From Micromonospora fulviviridis (GTDB taxonomy: Bacteria; Actinomycetota; Actinomycetes; Mycobacteriales; Micromonosporaceae), in assembly GCF_014648395.1 (NCBI RefSeq), contig NZ_BMRA01000009.1, positions 31,682-90,718 of the forward strand: a stretch of 59,037 nucleotides of DNA, read 5' to 3'. The translations under genes and the position numbers were made by a program. The notes under the pieces were generated by a model, which made no database searches, was not told where the DNA came from, and saw only the letters and a list, made by a program, of their open reading frames with translations. Below are positions 7,801-17,122 of this stretch, piece by piece (the first letter of the stretch is position 1; every line of letters starts with the position of its first letter).

Positions 7801-9120
7801 GTGCCCGCCAGCCCGCCCCCACCGGACGACGCACCGTCGGCCGCCCCGGCGGCGCTGTGGCGCGGGCTGGCCCGGCACCGCCCGCCCGGGGTCGACGCCG
7901 CCGACCGGGCCTGGCGCAGCCCGGTCCGCGGACCGTGGCTGACCTCGGTGCTCGGCGCCGTGCTGCTGGCCACCCTGCCCCTGGTGATCGTCACGGGGCT
8001 GCTCGACTGGATCGCGTACGGGCCCCGCCTCGACCAGGCGTTCCCCCGGGACGTGGGCTGGCTGCACCCGCCCGTGTTCGACTGGCCGACCCGGCCCGCC
8101 TGGCTGTTCCGCGTCACCCAGGGGCTGCACGTGACCCTCGGGATCGTGCTGGTGCCGGTCGTGCTGGGCAAGCTCTGGTCGGTGGTGCCCAAGCTCTTCG
8201 ACTGGCCGCCGGCCCGCTCGGCCGCTCAACTGCTGGAGCGGCTGTCGCTGCTGCTGCTGGTCGGTGGCATCCTCTTCCAGACCGCCACCGGGCTGCTGAA
8301 CATTCAGTACGCGTACCTGTTCGGCTTCGACTTCTACACCGCGCACTGGTACGGCGCCTGGATCTTCACGGCCGCGTTGGTCACCCACGTGGCCGTCAAG
8401 CTGCCCCGGCTGGTCACCGCGCTGCGCGGGCCGGGCTTCGTGCGTACCCCGGTGGAGCGGACCCGGCCGGAGCCGGCGGATCCGGACGGCCTCGTGGCCC
8501 GGCGGCCCGGGCCGGCGACGATGAGCCGGCGCGGGGTGCTGGCCCTGGTCGGCGGCGGGGCGCTGCTGCTGGCCGCGCTGACCGTCGGGCAGAGCGTCGA
8601 CGGGCTGCGCCGCACCGCGCTGCTGCTGCCGCGCGGCCGGCGGATCGACGACGGGCCGACCGGCTTCCCGGTCAACCGCAGCGTCGCCGCGGCCGGCGTG
8701 ACCCCGGAGCAGACCGGGCCCGGCTGGCGGCTGACCCTGCGCGCCGGGAACCGTACGGTGACCCTGGACCGGGCCCGGCTGCTCGGCCTGGCGCAGCACA
8801 CGGCCGTCCTGCCGATCGCCTGCGTGGAGGGCTGGTCCACCTCCCAGACCTGGACCGGGGTCCGGCTGCGCGACCTCGCGGCCCTGGTCGGGGCGGCCGG
8901 TCCGGCCACCGCGCGGGTGCGGTCGCTGGAGCGCGCCGGCCTGTTCCGCGAGGCCGTCCTGCACGGCGGCCAGGTGACCGACCCGGACGCGCTGCTCGCC
9001 CTGCGGGTCAACGGCGTCGACCTGAGCCCCGACCACGGCTACCCGGCGCGGATCATCGTGCCGGCGCTGCCCGGGGTGCACTGCACGAAGTGGGTGGCGG
9101 AGATCGTGTTCGATGGCTGA
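7801..9120 (+). CDS. membrane-anchored molybdopterin-dependent oxidoreductase with fused cytochrome b-like domain
   Basis: A 439-residue fusion. Residues 40-210 contain four membrane spans with histidines placed as in di-heme cytochrome b proteins (QGLHVTLG; HWYGAWIF; ALVTHVAVK). Residues 241-265 form an internal Tat-like signal (MSRRGVLALVGGG, R243/R244, then a hydrophobic stretch). The C-terminal 170 residues are a sulfite-oxidase-type Moco domain with C341 in LPIACVEGWS as the probable molybdenum ligand. After four spans the twin arginines would face the cytoplasm, as Tat requires. The GTG start has the strong site AGGAGGAGG. Electrons probably pass between the Moco domain and the quinone pool through the heme spans; the substrate is unknown. 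Confidence 0.85.
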   Translation: MPASPPPPDDAPSAAPAALWRGLARHRPPGVDAADRAWRSPVRGPWLTSVLGAVLLATLPLVIVTGLLDWIAYGPRLDQAFPRDVGWLHPPVFDWPTRPAWLFRVTQGLHVTLGIVLVPVVLGKLWSVVPKLFDWPPARSAAQLLERLSLLLLVGGILFQTATGLLNIQYAYLFGFDFYTAHWYGAWIFTAALVTHVAVKLPRLVTALRGPGFVRTPVERTRPEPADPDGLVARRPGPATMSRRGVLALVGGGALLLAALTVGQSVDGLRRTALLLPRGRRIDDGPTGFPVNRSVAAAGVTPEQTGPGWRLTLRAGNRTVTLDRARLLGLAQHTAVLPIACVEGWSTSQTWTGVRLRDLAALVGAAGPATARVRSLERAGLFREAVLHGGQVTDPDALLALRVNGVDLSPDHGYPARIIVPALPGVHCTKWVAEIVFDG

Positions 9121-9562
9121 GTTCCGGCGGGCCTACGGCGCCGCGCCCTGGCACCTGCTGCTGCTGGCGGGCTGTTTCGCGGTCACCGGCTGGATCGCGC
9201 TGCGGCTGGCCGGCGAGGCGTCGGCCCTGCGGATGCTGCTGTGGTTCCTCGGCGCGGTGATCGCGCACGACCTGGTGCTCTTCCCCGTGTACGCGTCGCT
9301 CGACCGGGCGCTGCGCCGCGCCCTGGGGCGGGCCGGCGCCCCGTCGCCGCTGAACCACGTCCGGGTCCCGGCGCTCGGCGCCGGCCTGCTGTTCCTGGTC
9401 TACCTGCCCGGGATCCTCGGGCTCGGGGACGGCACCTACCTGGCGGCGACCGGCCTGGCGCCCCGGGCGCTGCTCGGCCGGTGGCTGGCGGTCAGCGGGG
9501 CGCTCCTCGCCGCGAGCGCGCTGCTCTACGCCGCCCGCCTGCTGGCCCGCCGGGCCCGCTGA
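9113..9562 (+). CDS. small four-span membrane protein, unknown function
   Basis: A 149-residue protein with four hydrophobic segments (WHLLLLAGCFAVTGWIALRL; a second with IAHDLVLFPVY; VPALGAGLLFLVYLPGI; LAVSGALLAASALLYAARLL). Its ATG overlaps the end of the molybdopterin oxidoreductase gene by 8 bases, so the two proteins are likely translated together and may form one membrane complex. The family was not recognised. The histidine and aspartate in span two (HDLV) could bind a cofactor, but that is speculative. Confidence 0.75.
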   Translation: MAEFRRAYGAAPWHLLLLAGCFAVTGWIALRLAGEASALRMLLWFLGAVIAHDLVLFPVYASLDRALRRALGRAGAPSPLNHVRVPALGAGLLFLVYLPGILGLGDGTYLAATGLAPRALLGRWLAVSGALLAASALLYAARLLARRAR

Positions 9563-9572
9563 CGGGCGGCGG

Positions 9573-9896
9573 TCAGGGGGCGATGCGCAGCTTGCGGATC
9601 TGGGCGTCGTCGTAGTCCTCGAACCGGAACCGCAGCCCCGCGAACGGGCTGCCCGGGAAGTCGCCGCTGATGGTGGCGGTCACCACCGTGCCCGCCGGGC
9701 TGTGCTGGACGTCGGTGATCTCGTACGAGACCAGCGGGGTGTCGCGGCGCCACTCGCGGATCTCCCGGATGCCCCGGTGGGACCGCCCCTCGTCCTCGAC
9801 CACGGCGTCGTCGGCGAAGAGGGCGAAGTAGGCCTCCCTGTCCGGCTGGCCGGCGAGTGCGAAGTAGCGGCGGATCATGTCGGGCACGGTGTTCAC
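9573..9896 (-). CDS. SnoaL-like / NTF2-fold protein
   Basis: A 107-residue protein with the NTF2/SnoaL pattern: MIRRYFALAGQPDREAYFALFADDAVVEDEG, then a conserved aromatic core and a C-terminal FRFEDYDDAQIRKLRI. Such proteins act as small isomerases, cyclases or ligand-binding proteins; the substrate cannot be inferred. The GTG start at 9896 has a very strong AAGGAGG ribosome site 6 nt upstream. It converges on the preceding membrane gene with only 10 bp between stops and is followed upstream by a transporter gene in the same orientation. Confidence 0.82.
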   Translation of the reverse strand: MNTVPDMIRRYFALAGQPDREAYFALFADDAVVEDEGRSHRGIREIREWRRDTPLVSYEITDVQHSPAGTVVTATISGDFPGSPFAGLRFRFEDYDDAQIRKLRIAP

Positions 9897-9982
9897 GGTG
9901 CGGCCTCCTTGCCGGTCGTGGCGGGTCGTCCTGATCCTGCCCGGCGGGTACGACGAACACCCCCGGTTCGCGGGTTCCGGGG

Positions 9983-11215
9983 TCAGGAGCCCGGGCCGAC
10001 CAGCAGGGCGGCCACCGTGGCCGTGGTGGCCAGGACGGCGAGCGCGGCGCTGGTGGCCACGAACCGGCCCAGCGGCACGGCCACCCCGGCGGCCCGGCAG
10101 CGCTCGTACCAGATCAGGGTCGCCAGCGATGCCCACGGGGTGGCCAGCGGGCCGACGTTGGTGCCGACGAGCAGTGCCAGCAACTGGGTGTGGTTCCCGG
10201 CGGCGATGACCGCCTCGCCGGCCACGTACGCGGGCAGGTTGTTGACCACGTTGGCGAAGAGCGCGCCGACGCCGCCGGCCCGCAGCGCGCCCGCCGCGCC
10301 CGGGTCGTCGCCGATCAGCGTGCCCATCACGGTGTCCAGACCGTGCCGGCCGACGGTCTGCACCACCAGGAACAGCCCGGTCACGAAGACCAGCAGCCGC
10401 CACGGGACCAGGGCGAGCCGCAGGCTGACGCGGGCGCGCACCGCGAAGCCCGCGACCAGGATCGCCGCGGCCACCCCGGAGGCGACGCCGATCTCGACGC
10501 CGACCAGGATCCCGGCGACGAAGAGCAGGCAGGCGACGAGCGCGGTGCGGTAGAGCACCCGGTCCGGCGGCACGTGTGGCGGTGGCGGGACGAACGGGTC
10601 GGCGCCGGCCCGGGCCGGCCGCCAGTACCACCACCAGAGCAGCACCATGGTGATCACGATGGCCACGAGCTGCGGCCACCACATCCGGGCCGCCCAGGGC
10701 ACCGGCTCCAGGCCGATGCGGTCGCTGGCCAGGATGTTGGTCAGGTTGGACACCGGCAGCAGCAGGCTCGCCGTGTTGGCCAGCCAGACCGTGGTCATGG
10801 CCAGCGGGGTCGGCGGCACGCCCAGCTTGCGGGCCAGAGCGATCATCACGGGGGTGAGCAGGACGGCCGTGGTGTCCAGGTTGAGCGCGATGGTGGTCAC
10901 CGAGGCGAACCCGACGCAGAGCCAGAACAGCGCCCGGTAGCTGCCCCGGGCGGTGATCGCCACCCGGGCGGCGAACGCGTCGAAGACCCCGGCCACCGCG
11001 GTCAGCTCGGCCAGCACCACCACCGTGCCCAGGAAGATCAGGATGGGCACGATCCGGCGTACGGTGGCCTCGGCGTCGGCGCGGGGGAGGAGCCCGGTGA
11101 GGACGCAGAGGACGCCCACCGCGGCCAGCCCGAGCGCGATCCAGTCCAGGACGTGCAGTCGGCCCCAGCGGGTCCGGTCCGGTGCGGCGGACGGCGGCTC
11201 GCCCACGGTCTCCAC
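9983..11215 (-). CDS. SLC13/ArsB-type ion transporter
   Basis: A 410-residue polytopic membrane protein of the ion transporter superfamily. It shows paired half-repeats with reentrant signatures: NLDTTAVLLTPV and ANTASLLLPVSNLTN in the first half, ANVVNNLPAYV and GTNVGPLATPWASLATLIW in the second. Arsenite, sodium/proton or dicarboxylate transport are all possible; the ANTASLLLPVSNLTN segment most resembles ArsB-type permeases. No ars regulator or reductase is adjacent. The GTG at 11215 is chosen from GGAGG ten nt ahead, although the frame stays open further upstream. It is divergent from the large STAND gene. Confidence 0.8.
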   Translation of the reverse strand: METVGEPPSAAPDRTRWGRLHVLDWIALGLAAVGVLCVLTGLLPRADAEATVRRIVPILIFLGTVVVLAELTAVAGVFDAFAARVAITARGSYRALFWLCVGFASVTTIALNLDTTAVLLTPVMIALARKLGVPPTPLAMTTVWLANTASLLLPVSNLTNILASDRIGLEPVPWAARMWWPQLVAIVITMVLLWWWYWRPARAGADPFVPPPPHVPPDRVLYRTALVACLLFVAGILVGVEIGVASGVAAAILVAGFAVRARVSLRLALVPWRLLVFVTGLFLVVQTVGRHGLDTVMGTLIGDDPGAAGALRAGGVGALFANVVNNLPAYVAGEAVIAAGNHTQLLALLVGTNVGPLATPWASLATLIWYERCRAAGVAVPLGRFVATSAALAVLATTATVAALLVGPGS

Positions 11216-11311
11216 GAGGGATGATCCTCCCACACCCCGACCCGGCCGGACCGGCCCGACGCGGTCGGCGCAGCGGCTGCCGAGGGTATCCACGGATTGA
11301 CCGTCGGTGGC

Positions 11312-11317
11312 CATAAT
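11312..11317 (+). promoter_or_regulatory. possible -10 box for the TIR-NACHT gene, leaderless
   Basis: CATAAT lies 6 nt before the GTG at 11324, the same spacing found before several other genes in the window. No clear -35 is present 17 bp upstream. This supports, but does not prove, the GTG rather than the TTG at 11297 as the start. Confidence 0.35.
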
Positions 11318-11323
11318 GACCAT

Positions 11324-14300
11324 GTGGCTGTAGGCGCGCACCCGACCCGGTCCGACCGCCCCATCGACTTCTTCATCAGCTACTCACCGGCCGACGAGCG
11401 CTGGGCGACGTGGCTGGCGTGGGAGTTCGAGGCAGCCGGCTACCGCACCCTGCTCCAGGCGTGGGACTTCGTGGCCGGCACCAACTTCATCGACTTCATG
11501 GACCGCGGGGTCCGCGAGGCCGAGGTGGTGGTGGCGGTGTTGTCCGAACGCTACCTGCACTCCACCTACGGCAAGCTGGAATGGCAGGCCGCGCTGCGGG
11601 CCGACCCGGACGGCACGGGCAACAAGCTGGTCACCGTGCGGGTCGAGGACTGCCCCATCGACGGCCTGCTCGCCACCATCACCTACGTCGACCTGGTCGG
11701 CGTGAACGACCCGGCGCAGGCGCGAGGCCGGGTGCTGGACCGGATCCGGGAGGCGCTCGACGGCCGGGCCAAGCCGATGCGGCAGCCGGCCTTCCCGCAC
11801 CACCCCGCCAACCCGGCCGGGGTGCTCGCCGCGCCCGCCGGCGGTGCGCCCGCGCCGCGCCGCGCCCGGCGTACCCCCATCAACCCGCCGCCGTTCCCGC
11901 CGCGCGCCGCCGCCGTGCCGACGGCGCGCGGCGCGCTGACCGTGCTCCAGGTGGCCGGGCCGCGCTTCGGCCGCGGGGTGATCGAGCCGGGCGCCCCGGT
12001 CACCCCGGGCGAGCTCCAGGAACACCTCATGGGCGACCTCACCCTGCTCATGAACGACGGGGTGCCCCGGCCCGACCTGCTGGTGGTGGCGGGCAACCTG
12101 ACCGAGTCGGGCAGCCCCCGCGAGTTCTCCGACGCGCTGAGCTTCCTCACCGGGCTGCGGGTGCTGCTCGGCCTGGAGCCGCACCGGCTGGTCGTGGTCC
12201 CCGGCCCGCGCGACGTCACCATGGCCGCGAGCCGGGCCTACTTCGCCACCTGCGAGGCCGACGACGTCGACCCGCAGCCGCCGTACTGGCCGAAGTGGCG
12301 GCACTACGCGCGCCTCTTCGACGAGCTCTACCAGGGTCTCGAGGACCGGATCTTCGACAGCGAGCAGCCGTGGACCCTCTTCCCGGTGCCGGACCTGCGG
12401 GTGGTGGTGGCCGGGCTGAACTCCACCGTCGCGATCACCCACCGCGAGGAGGACCGGTACGGCTTCCTCGGCGAGGCGCAGTCCACCTGGTTCGCCCAGC
12501 GGCTGCGCCACTACCAGCAGTCCGGCTGGCTGCGGCTGGGCGCGATGGCACACGCCCCCGGCCCGCGCACCCCGTACGCCGACGAGGTGGCCGTGCCCGA
12601 CCGGGCGGCGCTGCGCGACCGCGGCTCGTTCAACCGGCTGGTCGGCCCGATGCTCAACCTGCTGCTCGCCGACGCCGCGCCGGGCGCCCGGGTCGACCCC
12701 GTGGTGCCGCTGGCCACCGCCTCCCGCGACGGCCGCGCCCAGGTGCTCCGGCTCGACGCCGACGGGATGACCCGGTGGGTGCTCGGCCGCGACGACCGGC
12801 ACGAGGTGGGCGAGCCGACCAGCCTGAGCTGGCCGCGCGCGGAGGCGACGTTCGGCGCGGCCGGCCCGGCCCAGGTGCCCGACCCCCGGCGGCCCGCCGT
12901 GGTCGAGGGGCCCACCCAGGGCGCCGCCACCGACCCGCCGGCCACCGCGCCGGCCGTGGCCCCGCCCGCCCCGCTGGAGCGCCTGCTCGACCGGCTCGCC
13001 GAGGTCTGCGAGGCGCGCCACGACCGGGTGCTGCTCCGCCGGGTCGAGGCCGATCCGCCGCACCTCTACGTCACCTACCGGGCGGACGGGGTGGTCCGGC
13101 AGCAGCGGGTCGGGGCGTACGTGGGCACCCCGTCCCCGGACGACGTCGACCACTTCGCCCGGCGGGTGCACGCCACCGACCCGGACATCCCCTCCGAGCT
13201 GGTCTACGACGGCGACCGGGTGCCGCGGGGGCTGGCCGAGGCGGCGCAGCGGCGCGGGGTGCGGCTGCTGCACCTGACCGAGTTCCAGGGCCTGCTCGAC
13301 CTGCGCGACTACGTCGCCGCGCAGACCGCCCGGCTGCAGGCCGACCGGCTCTACCCGCCCGGCCAGTACGTGCCGCAGCGCTACCGGCATCTGGTCGGCG
13401 CCGACCAGCGGGTCCGCGAGGACGTGGTGGACGAGCTGCTGGAGCTGATCTCCGCGCCGGACGGCCGGTTCGCGCTGGTGCTCGGCGACTTCGGCCGGGG
13501 CAAGACCTTCGCGCTGCGCGAGGTGGCCCGCCGGCTGCCCACCGCCGCCCCGGACCTCATCCCGATCCTGGTGGAGCTGCGCGCGCTGGACAAGGCGCAC
13601 TCGGTCGACGGCCTCGTCGCCGCGCACCTGGCCAACCACGGCGAGCAGGTGATCGACCTCAAGGCGTTCCGCTACATGCTCCGCCAGGGGCGGATCGTGC
13701 TGCTCTTCGACGGCTTCGACGAGCTGGTCGCCCGGGTGACCTACGACCGGGCCGCCGACCACCTGGAGACCCTGCTCCAAGCGGCCGAGGGCCACGCGAA
13801 GATCGTGGTGAGCAGCCGCACCCAGCACTTCAAGACCAACTCGCAGGTGCTCACCGCCCTGGGCGAACGGGTGGGCCTGCTGCCGCACCGCCGGGTGCTG
13901 GCCATCGAGGACTTCACCCCCGGCCAGATCGAGACCTTCCTGCGCAACCGCTACGGCGGCGACGAGCGGGCCGCCCGCGAGCGGCTCGACCTGCTGGCCG
14001 GGGTGAAGGACCTGCTCGGCCTCTCCCGCAACCCGCGGATGCTCGGCTTCATCGCCAACCTCGACGAGGGACGGCTGGCCGCGGTGGCCGGGGCGGGTGG
14101 CACGTTCAGCGCGGCGGCGCTCTATCGGGAGATCCTGGAGTCCTGGCTGGACTTCGAGGAGCGGCGTACCCAGGGGATCCCGGGCGCGCCCGTGAGCCTG
14201 CGCCGGCCCGAGCTGTGGCACGCGGTGAGCCGGCTGGCCTTCCAGCTCTGGGAGAGCGGCGAGTCCTACCTGCGACTTGCCGAGCTGGCCGAGGCCGCCG

Positions 14301-17122
14301 GCCAGCTCGCCGGGCTGGCCGACTCCCGGCTGTCCGGGCAGCAGGCGATCCACGCGGTGGGCGCCGGCAGCCTGCTGGTCCGCACCGACGACGGGCTGTT
14401 CGGGTTCATCCACACCTCGGTGATGGAGTGGCTGGTGGCCGAGGGGATCGCCGCGCAGCTCAACCGGGGCGAGGAGCCGACCGCGCTGGCGGTGCGCCCG
14501 CTGTCCGCGCTGACCGTGGAGTTCCTCGGCGACCTCGCCGACCCGGCCCGGTGCACCGCCTGGACCGCCCGGGTGCTGGGTGACGAGGCGGCCGGGGAGA
14601 CGGTCCGGGCCAACGCGCTGCGGCTCAGCGCCCGGCTGCGGCTGCCCGACCGGGCCGACCTGCGCGGCGCGGTGCTGCGCGGCGAGGACCTGTCGCACCG
14701 GGAACTGGCCGGGGCGGACCTGACCGCCGCCGACCTGACCGACACCCGCCTGGTCGCCACCAACCTCACCGAGGCGCGGCTGGAGCACGCCCGGCTGCGC
14801 GGCGCCCGCCTGGACCAGGCCCGCCTCGCCGGGGCGGACCTGCGTGACGCGGACCTGGCCGGCGCCCGGTTGTTCCGCGCCGACCTGCGCGGCGCCCGGA
14901 TCACCGGCAGCCGGTGGCACCGGACCGCGCTGATCGACGTGAGCGCCGACGCGGCGCTGCTGCGCGCGCCGGAGCTGCGCGGCGCCGTGGTCGCCCCGGG
15001 CCGTCCGGTCGCGCCGGGCCTGGCCCCGCCCGCGGTGGGCGTGGCGTACGGCTTCGAGGTGGGCCGGCTGCCGGTGCCGGTGGCGTACAGCCCGGACGGG
15101 GCGGTGCTCGCGGTGGGCAGCGACGACGGTGGTGTGCTCATCTGCGACACCGCGGCCGGGCTGCCGGTGCGGACCCTGCAGGGGCACCGGGGCCGGGTCT
15201 ACGCGGTCCGGTTCGACGCCGCCTCGCACCAGCTGGTGACCGGGGCGGCGGACCTCACCGTACGGCTGTGGGACGCCGACCACGGCGACGTGCGGCACGT
15301 CATCGAGGACGTCTTCGCCGGCTGGGTGTGGCCGTTGCTCACCGACGGCGAGCGGGGCCGGCTCGTGGTGGGCGACGCGGCCGGCGTGGTCCGGCTCTAC
15401 GACACCCGCACCGCGCGGCTGCGCCACGAGTGGCCCGGCCACGCCGCGCCCATCTGGGGCACGTCGTTCAGCCCGGACGGCCGGCGGGTCGTGGTGGTGG
15501 ACAGCGCCGGCGTGGTCCGGGGCTGGGACATCCCCTCCGGCCGGCTCGCCTTCGAGGTGCGCGAGCCGGAGGTGGTCTACCGGGTGGTGCACAGCCCGGA
15601 CGGCCGCCTGCTGGCCGCGGTCGGCCAGCACGGCCGGGTCTGGATCCGCCGGGCCATCGACGGCGAGCTGCTGCGCCAGCCGCGCGGCCACGAGGCCGAC
15701 GTGTACGCCCTCGACATCCACCCCGACGGCACGCTCATGGCGACCGGCGACACCCACGGCGCGCTGCGGCTCTGGGACGTGGAGACCGGCCGCCCGGTCC
15801 GGGTGCTCGGCCGGCAGCGCGGCGCCATCTACAGCGTCCGGTTCAACGGCGACGGCAGCCTGCTCGCCACGGCCGCCAGCGACGGCGCGATCCAGCTCTG
15901 GGACAGCGCCGACGGCCAGCTGCGGCACGAGCTGACCCGGCACCGCGGCTCGGTCTGGCCGGTGGTCTGGCGGCCCGACCAGGCCCAGGTGGCGACCAGC
16001 AGCAACGACGGCACCACCCGGCTGTGGGACGTGCGCACCGGGCAGCTCCAGCACACCCTGCGCGGGCACGGCCGGCGGGTCACCGCGCTGTCCTTCCGGG
16101 ACGACGGCGAGGTCCTCGCGGCCTGCGGCAACGACGGCGTGGTGCGGCTCTGGGAACCGCGCACCGGCCGGCTGGTCCGCCAGCTCGCCAGCCCGGCCGA
16201 CCGGCTGCTCTCGGCCGTCTTCTGCCCGGGTGAGTCGCTGGTCGCCGCGCCGAGCGGCGACGGTGGCGTGCACCTGTGGAACACCGACACCGGCGTCGAC
16301 GAGCGGGAGCTCAACGTGGACACCGACCACGTCTGGGCGGCCGCGTTCAGCCCCGACGGCGACGCCCTCGCCACCGCGAACGACGACGACACCGTGCGGC
16401 TGTGGTACCGGCGTACCGGCCGGCACTTCGCCACGCTCACCCCGCACCGGGGCCGGGTGCGCGCCATGGCGTTCAGCCCGGACGGCGAGACCATCGCCAC
16501 CGGCTGCGACGACCAGCTCGTCCGGCTCTGGGACGCGGCCACCGCGACCTGCCGGCTCACCCTCGAACACCACACCGACCGGGTGTACGCGGTGTCGTTC
16601 AACACCGACGGGACACTGCTCGCCAGCGCCAGCAACGACGGCGTGGCCGTGGTCTGGGACGCGCTCACCGGCGAGCGGCGCACCGTGCTCACCGAGCACA
16701 CCGGCCGGCTCTGGTCGTGCGCGTTCAGCCCCAACGGCAACCTGCTCGCCACGGCCGGCGACGACCTGGTCATCCGGCTCTGGGACCCGGGGACCGGCCG
16801 GCTGCACGGCACCCTGGCGGCACACACCCGGCGGGTCTGGTCGGTGGCGTTCAGCCCCGACAGCAGCCTCCTGGCCAGCGCCGGTGACGACGGCACCGTG
16901 CGGCTGTGGGACGTCGCCGATCCGGAGCACGCCCAGCTCCGGACCACCCTGATCGGCCTGCCCGACGGGTGGGCGGCGGTGAGCCCGGACGGCCGGTACA
17001 AGCTGGACGGCGACCCGGGCGGCCAGTTCTGGCACGTCATCGGCACCTGCCGGTTCGAGGTGGGTGAGCTGGACCCGTACCTGACCCAGGTGCGGCGGCT
17101 GGCCGTGGACGCCCCGTTCTGA
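11324..17122 (+). CDS. giant STAND protein: TIR - degenerate metallophosphoesterase - NACHT - pentapeptide repeats - WD40
   Basis: A 1,932-residue cytoplasmic protein. Residues 14-140: TIR domain (PIDFFISYSPADERW) with E86 in YGKLEWQAAL, the position of the NAD-cleaving glutamate. Residues 204-480: calcineurin-like fold whose metal motifs are replaced (AGPRFG for SDLHFG, GNLTESG for GDLTESG, VPGPRDV for VPGNHDV, no GHxH). Residues 540-700: unclassified, ending YPPGQYVPQRYR. Residues 721-728: Walker A GDFGRGKT; D796 in LLFDGFDEL is Walker B, NACHT type. Residues about 1107-1200: pentapeptide repeats (ADLTAADLTDTRL). Residues 1246-1881: 15 WD40 repeats of about 42 residues, then a capping segment. 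STAND proteins sense a ligand through the repeats and oligomerise; TIR effectors commonly deplete NAD. Anti-phage or stress signalling is inferred. Start alternatives are TTG 11297 and GTG 11324. Confidence 0.9.
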   Translation: MAVGAHPTRSDRPIDFFISYSPADERWATWLAWEFEAAGYRTLLQAWDFVAGTNFIDFMDRGVREAEVVVAVLSERYLHSTYGKLEWQAALRADPDGTGNKLVTVRVEDCPIDGLLATITYVDLVGVNDPAQARGRVLDRIREALDGRAKPMRQPAFPHHPANPAGVLAAPAGGAPAPRRARRTPINPPPFPPRAAAVPTARGALTVLQVAGPRFGRGVIEPGAPVTPGELQEHLMGDLTLLMNDGVPRPDLLVVAGNLTESGSPREFSDALSFLTGLRVLLGLEPHRLVVVPGPRDVTMAASRAYFATCEADDVDPQPPYWPKWRHYARLFDELYQGLEDRIFDSEQPWTLFPVPDLRVVVAGLNSTVAITHREEDRYGFLGEAQSTWFAQRLRHYQQSGWLRLGAMAHAPGPRTPYADEVAVPDRAALRDRGSFNRLVGPMLNLLLADAAPGARVDPVVPLATASRDGRAQVLRLDADGMTRWVLGRDDRHEVGEPTSLSWPRAEATFGAAGPAQVPDPRRPAVVEGPTQGAATDPPATAPAVAPPAPLERLLDRLAEVCEARHDRVLLRRVEADPPHLYVTYRADGVVRQQRVGAYVGTPSPDDVDHFARRVHATDPDIPSELVYDGDRVPRGLAEAAQRRGVRLLHLTEFQGLLDLRDYVAAQTARLQADRLYPPGQYVPQRYRHLVGADQRVREDVVDELLELISAPDGRFALVLGDFGRGKTFALREVARRLPTAAPDLIPILVELRALDKAHSVDGLVAAHLANHGEQVIDLKAFRYMLRQGRIVLLFDGFDELVARVTYDRAADHLETLLQAAEGHAKIVVSSRTQHFKTNSQVLTALGERVGLLPHRRVLAIEDFTPGQIETFLRNRYGGDERAARERLDLLAGVKDLLGLSRNPRMLGFIANLDEGRLAAVAGAGGTFSAAALYREILESWLDFEERRTQGIPGAPVSLRRPELWHAVSRLAFQLWESGESYLRLAELAEAAGQLAGLADSRLSGQQAIHAVGAGSLLVRTDDGLFGFIHTSVMEWLVAEGIAAQLNRGEEPTALAVRPLSALTVEFLGDLADPARCTAWTARVLGDEAAGETVRANALRLSARLRLPDRADLRGAVLRGEDLSHRELAGADLTAADLTDTRLVATNLTEARLEHARLRGARLDQARLAGADLRDADLAGARLFRADLRGARITGSRWHRTALIDVSADAALLRAPELRGAVVAPGRPVAPGLAPPAVGVAYGFEVGRLPVPVAYSPDGAVLAVGSDDGGVLICDTAAGLPVRTLQGHRGRVYAVRFDAASHQLVTGAADLTVRLWDADHGDVRHVIEDVFAGWVWPLLTDGERGRLVVGDAAGVVRLYDTRTARLRHEWPGHAAPIWGTSFSPDGRRVVVVDSAGVVRGWDIPSGRLAFEVREPEVVYRVVHSPDGRLLAAVGQHGRVWIRRAIDGELLRQPRGHEADVYALDIHPDGTLMATGDTHGALRLWDVETGRPVRVLGRQRGAIYSVRFNGDGSLLATAASDGAIQLWDSADGQLRHELTRHRGSVWPVVWRPDQAQVATSSNDGTTRLWDVRTGQLQHTLRGHGRRVTALSFRDDGEVLAACGNDGVVRLWEPRTGRLVRQLASPADRLLSAVFCPGESLVAAPSGDGGVHLWNTDTGVDERELNVDTDHVWAAAFSPDGDALATANDDDTVRLWYRRTGRHFATLTPHRGRVRAMAFSPDGETIATGCDDQLVRLWDAATATCRLTLEHHTDRVYAVSFNTDGTLLASASNDGVAVVWDALTGERRTVLTEHTGRLWSCAFSPNGNLLATAGDDLVIRLWDPGTGRLHGTLAAHTRRVWSVAFSPDSSLLASAGDDGTVRLWDVADPEHAQLRTTLIGLPDGWAAVSPDGRYKLDGDPGGQFWHVIGTCRFEVGELDPYLTQVRRLAVDAPF

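Noticed and set aside
11297..11317. TTGACC followed by CATAAT as a full promoter of the STAND gene
   Set aside because: The spacing is only 9 bp, far from 17, so TTGACC is not accepted as the -35; only the -10 is kept as a weak call.
11384..17035. Very long minus-strand open frame opposite the STAND gene
   Set aside because: It is antisense to a clear multi-domain gene; its translation is rich in Arg, Gly, Pro, Val and His with no recognisable domain, as expected for a shadow frame in 73% G+C DNA.
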